NCBI GenBank assembly: GCA_017961385.1
Contig: JAGCXJ010000215.1
Span: 1 to 8,810, forward strand
DNA length: 8,810 bases
Reading direction: 5' to 3'
Source: Lachnospiraceae bacterium
GTDB taxonomy: Bacteria; Bacillota; Clostridia; Lachnospirales; Lachnospiraceae
Shown piece by piece: positions 5,324-8,810 of the stretch. A model generated the notes under the pieces. The model saw nothing but the letters and a program-made list of their open reading frames with translations, had not been told where the DNA came from and ran no database searches. Both the position numbers and the translations under genes were made by a program. How positions within the stretch are numbered: position 1 is the first letter of the stretch; every line of letters starts with the position of its first letter.

Positions 5324-7071
5324 TGTTTTGCAACTTCCTCCATGCTTTTGGTAATATCGTCGATCACGGCAAAGAATACCCTGTGACCTTCATATTTTTC
5401 AAGCAGTCTCACCTTGGCATCGGCCCATATAGTCCTGCCGTCAAGGTTGATCCTGAATATACTGCTACCAATGGTATGATAATCATTTATTTCATCAAAC
5501 ATTGTCAGGAATCTGCCTGTATCTTTTTCTTCAACCATATCCAGGAATGTAAACGGAGAATTACAGAATCTCTCCCTGCCGCCTATTATGTCATACAGGC
5601 TGTCAGATGCTCTCACAACATCCAATTCGCCGCCTTCTCCCAGATCAAAAAGGATATGACAGGTATTCATCTCCAATATCGGTTCACAGTCTGCTGATAC
5701 GCTGTCCCACCATTCATCGGGATTTATAACAGCCTCCTCAAAAGGCTTGCTTACTTCAAAATTATCATTCTTTGACCATGTCTCGATATACTTTACAAAT
5801 GCCTCTTCAGACATAGGCTTTGCATAATAGTATCCCTGGACCATAGTGCATCCTAAACTCTTAAGATGATCAACCTGAGCTGCCGTCTCGACACCCTCAA
5901 CGATAGCCGGGATACCGAGCCATTTAGCCATATGGATCACTGATGCAAGGATTCTCTTTGCCTTATTGGCATTACTTATTGATGTCTCGCTCAAAAACTT
6001 AAGATCGATCTTTAAGCCATCGACAGGAACATCCTTCAGAACATTCAAAGCAGAATATCCGCTACCGAAGTCATCCATATCTATCTCCATGCCGTGATCA
6101 TGGAATTTCTGCATGACCTTTAACATAAGCTGGGTACTTTCTGTATAAGCACTCTCAGTTATCTCAAGCTTTAACATCTTCGGATCTATCGCATATTTCT
6201 TTGTAAGACCCACAAGAGTATCAACAAGATTAGGATTATAAAGATCTATCTGCGAAACATTTACGCTTATCGGAGGAACTTTAAGTCCCATTGCCTGTTT
6301 CTCGCTTATGAAACGGCATGTTTCCTCCCAAACATAAGCATCCAGCTTCATGATAAAGCCAGTCTCCTCAAATATTGGTATGAACTTCTCCGGAGAGACC
6401 ATACCTTTATCAGGGCTCATCCATCTTACGAGTGCTTCGGCACCCACTATACGCTCATCATCAAGACTGTGCTTTGGCTGGAAATATACTTCGAATTCCT
6501 TTCCTATCAAAGCAGCATTCATTTTGGCAGTTATCTCGATCTCTTCGACTGCCTTGTCTCTCATGCTCTTATCAAAGTAACCTACATGCTGGATGTAATT
6601 ACCTTTTACACTTGAAAGAGCAAGCTTTGCTCTCTCACACATACTGCTTACAGGAACATTAAGATCGTTAACCCGATATACCCCGAAAGACATAATAAGA
6701 TCGACGCTAAGATCATAACTTAAGATTCTGATCTTATCCTCGATCTTGTCAATGTAACCAATAACTTTTTTCTCATCATAAGGACATGCGAACGCAAATA
6801 AGTCCGCAGTCATTCTGCAAACGAGACTATTATCGACATCTTCGAATGTTTCCAGCAAAACACTCGCGATCGTCTTTAAAACCCTGTCTCCTTCACCAAG
6901 ACCATACATATCGTTGATCATAGTAAGTCTATTGACATCCAGCTCAACGATACAAAAATCTATATCAGGATTACTCTTGAAAAGCTCTTCAGCCTTTCCA
7001 AGGAAATACTCCTTGTTATAGACCTTCGTTAAGGCATCTATGTGCCTATCCTCTACACCGTTTGATAACAT
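5320..7071 (-). CDS. c-di-GMP phosphodiesterase: degenerate GGDEF, EAL, PAS-like
   Basis: Predicted to hydrolyse cyclic di-GMP to pGpG. The ATG at 7069-7071, with AAGGGG 7 nt upstream, is preferred over a TTG at 7104 that lacks a spaced ribosome site, giving 583 residues. Residues about 13-165 form a GGDEF domain whose signature reads TADLF (88-92), so cyclase activity should be lost. Residues about 180-430 form an EAL domain with EAL at 212-214 and, at the expected spacings, Asn271, Glu303, Asp333-Asp334 (DDFGSG), Lys354, Glu392 and Gln412. The metal and catalytic set is thus complete and the phosphodiesterase should be active. Residues about 465-580 look like a PAS sensor fold (AVIDDITKSMEE end) placed C-terminally. 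No membrane segment is seen. It has a strong promoter of its own and is translationally coupled to the downstream nucleotidyltransferase gene. Confidence 0.93.
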   Translation of the reverse strand: MLSNGVEDRHIDALTKVYNKEYFLGKAEELFKSNPDIDFCIVELDVNRLTMINDMYGLGEGDRVLKTIASVLLETFEDVDNSLVCRMTADLFAFACPYDEKKVIGYIDKIEDKIRILSYDLSVDLIMSFGVYRVNDLNVPVSSMCERAKLALSSVKGNYIQHVGYFDKSMRDKAVEEIEITAKMNAALIGKEFEVYFQPKHSLDDERIVGAEALVRWMSPDKGMVSPEKFIPIFEETGFIMKLDAYVWEETCRFISEKQAMGLKVPPISVNVSQIDLYNPNLVDTLVGLTKKYAIDPKMLKLEITESAYTESTQLMLKVMQKFHDHGMEIDMDDFGSGYSALNVLKDVPVDGLKIDLKFLSETSISNANKAKRILASVIHMAKWLGIPAIVEGVETAAQVDHLKSLGCTMVQGYYYAKPMSEEAFVKYIETWSKNDNFEVSKPFEEAVINPDEWWDSVSADCEPILEMNTCHILFDLGEGGELDVVRASDSLYDIIGGRERFCNSPFTFLDMVEEKDTGRFLTMFDEINDYHTIGSSIFRINLDGRTIWADAKVRLLEKYEGHRVFFAVIDDITKSMEEVAKQ

Positions 7072-7124
7072 ATACTTTCCCCTTGATTTCAAGTATTGTT
7101 CCAAACCCTTGATTCCCTGATACT

Positions 7125-7153
7125 ATTTTACAATTTGCACTACAATGTGTCAA
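7125..7153 (-). promoter_or_regulatory. Sigma-A promoter of the phosphodiesterase operon
   Basis: The minus strand has a perfect TTGACA (7148-7153), a 17-nt spacer and TAAAAT (7125-7130). Initiation near 7118 gives a leader of about 50 nt before the ATG at 7071. Both hexamers lie in or touch the 53-bp palindrome. Confidence 0.75.
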
Positions 7154-7181
7154 GTATTGACGCATTTTTGTGCAAATTGTA
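7129..7181. repeat. 53-bp near-perfect palindrome centred at 7155
   Basis: Outer arms TACAATTTGCAC (7129-7140) and GTGCAAATTGTA (7170-7181) match perfectly over 12 bp. Inner arms TGTGTCAA (7146-7153) and TTGACGCA (7157-7164) match at 7 of 8. Both pairs share the same centre. Overall 22 of 26 positions are complementary. It starts 17 nt past the AICAR transformylase stop and has no T run after it, so it is not a canonical terminator. It is a candidate binding site for a dimeric or tetrameric regulator. Confidence 0.8.
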
Positions 7182-7185
7182 TAAA
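7157..7185 (+). promoter_or_regulatory. Mirror-image plus-strand promoter, antisense to the AICAR transformylase gene
   Basis: The plus strand reads TTGACG (7157-7162), a 17-nt spacer and TATAAA (7180-7185), each hexamer matching 5 of 6. It is the reflection of the phosphodiesterase promoter, with the two -35 boxes 3 bp apart. Initiation near 7192 would run antisense into the 3' end of the gene at 7199-8377. No plus-strand protein gene follows. Confidence 0.5.
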
Positions 7186-7198
7186 CCCAACACAATAT

Positions 7199-8377
7199 TT
7201 AGTGGTGGAATAATCTAATCCCGTTGCAGACCATCGCCATGCCGTATTTGTCTGCACATTCTATAACAAGATCGTCTCTTACAGATCCGCCCGGCTGTAC
7301 AATATATTTTACACCGCTCTTCTTTGCTCTCTCGATATTATCAGCAAACGGGAAGAACGCGTCAGAACCTAGTGCTGCACCGTCCATCTGTGACAGCCAT
7401 GCATCCTTTTCCTCTCTGGTAAACACTTCAGGCTTAACCTTGAATATATTCTGCCAAGCGCCTTCAGCAAGCACATCCATGTATTCATCACCGATATAAT
7501 TATCGATGGCATTGTCTCTGTTTGCTCTTCCGAGATCATCTACAAACTCAAGATTTAAAACCTTCGGGCACTGTCTTAAGAGCCAGTTGTCCGCTTTCTG
7601 TCCCGCAAGTCTTGTACAGTGAACACGTGACTGCTGTCCTGCTCCTATTCCGATTGCCTGTCCATCCTTTACGTAGCATACGGAATTTGACTGAGTATAC
7701 TTTAAAGTGATGAGCGCGATCTTAAGATCTATCTTTGCACTGTCAGGTATCTCCTTATTCTTTGTAACTACATTTGTAAGAAGAGAGTCATCGATCTTTA
7801 TCTCGTTTCTTCCCTGCTCAAATGTTATGCCAAATACATCCTTATGCTCGATAGGCTCAGGCTTGTATGAAGGATCGATCTTTATCACGTTGTAGTTGCC
7901 GTTCTTTTTTGCTTTCAGTATCTCAAGTGCTTCAGGTTCGTAGCCGGGTGCTATAACTCCGTCTGAAACCTCTCTCTTGATGATCTTTGCAGTAGATACG
8001 TCACATACATCGGACAGAGCGATAAAGTCTCCGAAGCTGCTCATTCTGTCAGCGCCTCTTGCTCTGGCATATGCACATGCGAGCGGGCTTAGATCACCCA
8101 GATCGTCAACCCAGTAAATCTTTGCAAGTACATCGCTTAAAGGAAGTCCCACAGCAGCGCCTGCCGGTGAAACATGCTTAAAGGATGTAGCTGCCGGAAG
8201 TCCTGTAGCTTCCTTAAGTTCCTTTACAAGCTGCCAGCCGTTGAATGCATCTAGGAAGTTGATGTATCCGGGTCTTCCGTTTAATACTTCTATCGGAAGC
8301 TCGCCATCATTCTTCATATAGATCCTTGCCGGCTTCTGGTTCGGATTGCATCCGTACTTTAATTCAAATTCTTTCAT
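7199..8377 (-). CDS. purH: Stand-alone AICAR formyltransferase
   Basis: Transfers a formyl group from 10-formyltetrahydrofolate to AICAR, giving FAICAR, the ninth of ten steps in IMP synthesis. The 392 residues cover only the transformylase part of bifunctional PurH; the N-terminal IMP cyclohydrolase (MGS-like) domain is absent. The start shows LKYGCNPNQKPA. The catalytic Lys67-His68 pair sits in SFKHVSPAGAA. Further family motifs are YTQSNSVCYVKDGQ, IGIGAGQQSRVHCTRLAG, SDAFFPFADNIERA and IVQPGGSVRD, ending in LFHH. The ATG has AAAGG 7 nt upstream. The missing cyclohydrolase activity is supplied by the gene just upstream on the same strand, 15 nt away. The symbol purH is used loosely for this one-domain form. 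Confidence 0.92.
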   Translation of the reverse strand: MKEFELKYGCNPNQKPARIYMKNDGELPIEVLNGRPGYINFLDAFNGWQLVKELKEATGLPAATSFKHVSPAGAAVGLPLSDVLAKIYWVDDLGDLSPLACAYARARGADRMSSFGDFIALSDVCDVSTAKIIKREVSDGVIAPGYEPEALEILKAKKNGNYNVIKIDPSYKPEPIEHKDVFGITFEQGRNEIKIDDSLLTNVVTKNKEIPDSAKIDLKIALITLKYTQSNSVCYVKDGQAIGIGAGQQSRVHCTRLAGQKADNWLLRQCPKVLNLEFVDDLGRANRDNAIDNYIGDEYMDVLAEGAWQNIFKVKPEVFTREEKDAWLSQMDGAALGSDAFFPFADNIERAKKSGVKYIVQPGGSVRDDLVIECADKYGMAMVCNGIRLFHH

Positions 8378-8392
8378 GATCTTGCCTTTCGA

Positions 8393-8810
8393 TTATTTAT
8401 TCTTATTAACTATACGTGTCTCATACTTGCCTGTTTCTATATCAATATATCTTACAAACAATGACACCTTGTTATCCTCGTTAAGGTTAGTCCAGAGCAT
8501 GTCGGTAAATGCATCGATATCCTTGTCGATCTTAACCCACTTTGGCTCGCCTTCAAAACTTGGAAGCGGATCTCCGTCCTGCATATAGGTGTGGATGAAA
8601 TGACCTTCTCCCGCAACAGGATCCGTGTATGCAAATGTATATCTGTTGCATGCATCCGGGTTGCCGTTATTGCTCTTTAATATGCTCAATGCATAGTTGA
8701 ATGTATTATTCTCGATATGCATGATACCTGATATACGAGGTGTGTAGTTTGGTCCGTCGGGCTCAAATTCTCTGCTCCTTAAAGACTGTTCGAATGTAAG
8801 CTGCTTGTCC
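8393..8810 (-). CDS. purO: IMP cyclohydrolase, PurO-like, N-terminus cut by window edge
   Basis: Probable IMP cyclohydrolase of the archaeal PurO type, closing the ring of FAICAR to give IMP. The last 138 residues are visible; reading begins in frame at 8809 and continues to TAA at 8393. The visible part opens with DKQLTFEQ, then LRSREFEP and PNYTPRISGIM. This Arg-rich segment and the PNYTPRISG motif are what I recognise from this family. Later come YTDPVAGEGHFIHTYM and LFVRYIDIETG. An internal ATG at 8722 would miss the RSRE and PRISG motifs and is not the start. The complete protein is expected to be a little over 200 residues. It shares an operon with the transformylase gene 15 nt downstream, so the two final IMP-forming steps sit together. 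Confidence 0.82.
   Translation of the reverse strand, partial: DKQLTFEQSLRSREFEPDGPNYTPRISGIMHIENNTFNYALSILKSNNGNPDACNRYTFAYTDPVAGEGHFIHTYMQDGDPLPSFEGEPKWVKIDKDIDAFTDMLWTNLNEDNKVSLFVRYIDIETGKYETRIVNKNK

Noticed and set aside
7072..7104. Upstream TTG start extending the phosphodiesterase by 11 residues
   Set aside because: No properly spaced ribosome site precedes it, whereas AAGGGG lies 7 nt before the ATG at 7069-7071.
7129..7181. The 53-bp palindrome as an intrinsic terminator of the purine operon
   Set aside because: Neither strand has a T run after the structure, the stem is AT-rich with a mismatched middle, and promoter hexamers are embedded in it.
7224..7499. Plus-strand open frame of 91 codons downstream of the rightward promoter
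   Set aside because: It mirrors the conserved AICAR transformylase coding sequence. No ribosome site was seen, so any transcript here is more likely noncoding.

Overview
The window looks like a chromosomal segment from an anaerobic gut or rumen Firmicute of the Lachnospiraceae type (Butyrivibrio, Pseudobutyrivibrio or Roseburia relatives). This is an inference from four things: an intracellular GH43 plus carboxylesterase pair typical of plant-polysaccharide degraders, IMP synthesis split into a separate IMP cyclohydrolase and AICAR transformylase, AT-rich spacers with sigma-A-like promoters, and frequent AGA/ATA codons. All eight protein genes lie on the minus strand. The only plus-strand gene is a tRNA.

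From right to left, which is the direction of transcription. (1) 8810-7199: the C-terminal part of an IMP cyclohydrolase, followed 15 nt later by a stand-alone AICAR formyltransferase. Together they catalyse the last two steps of IMP synthesis. (2) 7198-7072: a spacer holding a 53-bp near-perfect palindrome with two back-to-back promoters, one driving the next gene and one pointing antisense into the transformylase gene. (3) 7071-4394: a c-di-GMP phosphodiesterase (degenerate GGDEF, intact EAL, C-terminal PAS-like region) overlapping by 4 bp a sugar-phosphate nucleotidyltransferase-like gene. (4) 4385-4247: two convergent terminators and a tRNA-Pro whose anticodon reads AGG. (5) 4133-3135: a membrane-anchored MORN-repeat protein whose promoter sits so close to the ATG that the mRNA may be leaderless. 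(6) 3035-2598: a small Ser/Ala/Lys/Thr-rich protein of unknown function, with its Shine-Dalgarno sequence inside a palindrome. (7) 2459-1: a GH43 glycosidase followed by a type-B carboxylesterase cut by the window edge, probably one hemicellulose oligosaccharide operon.

I found no phage, insertion sequence, CRISPR array or defence system. The most unusual items are the symmetric divergent promoter at 7125-7185, the A34 proline tRNA, the hairpin-embedded ribosome binding site at 3035-3056 and the possible leaderless MORN gene. No intergenic gap exceeds about 140 bases, and each gap is described below.
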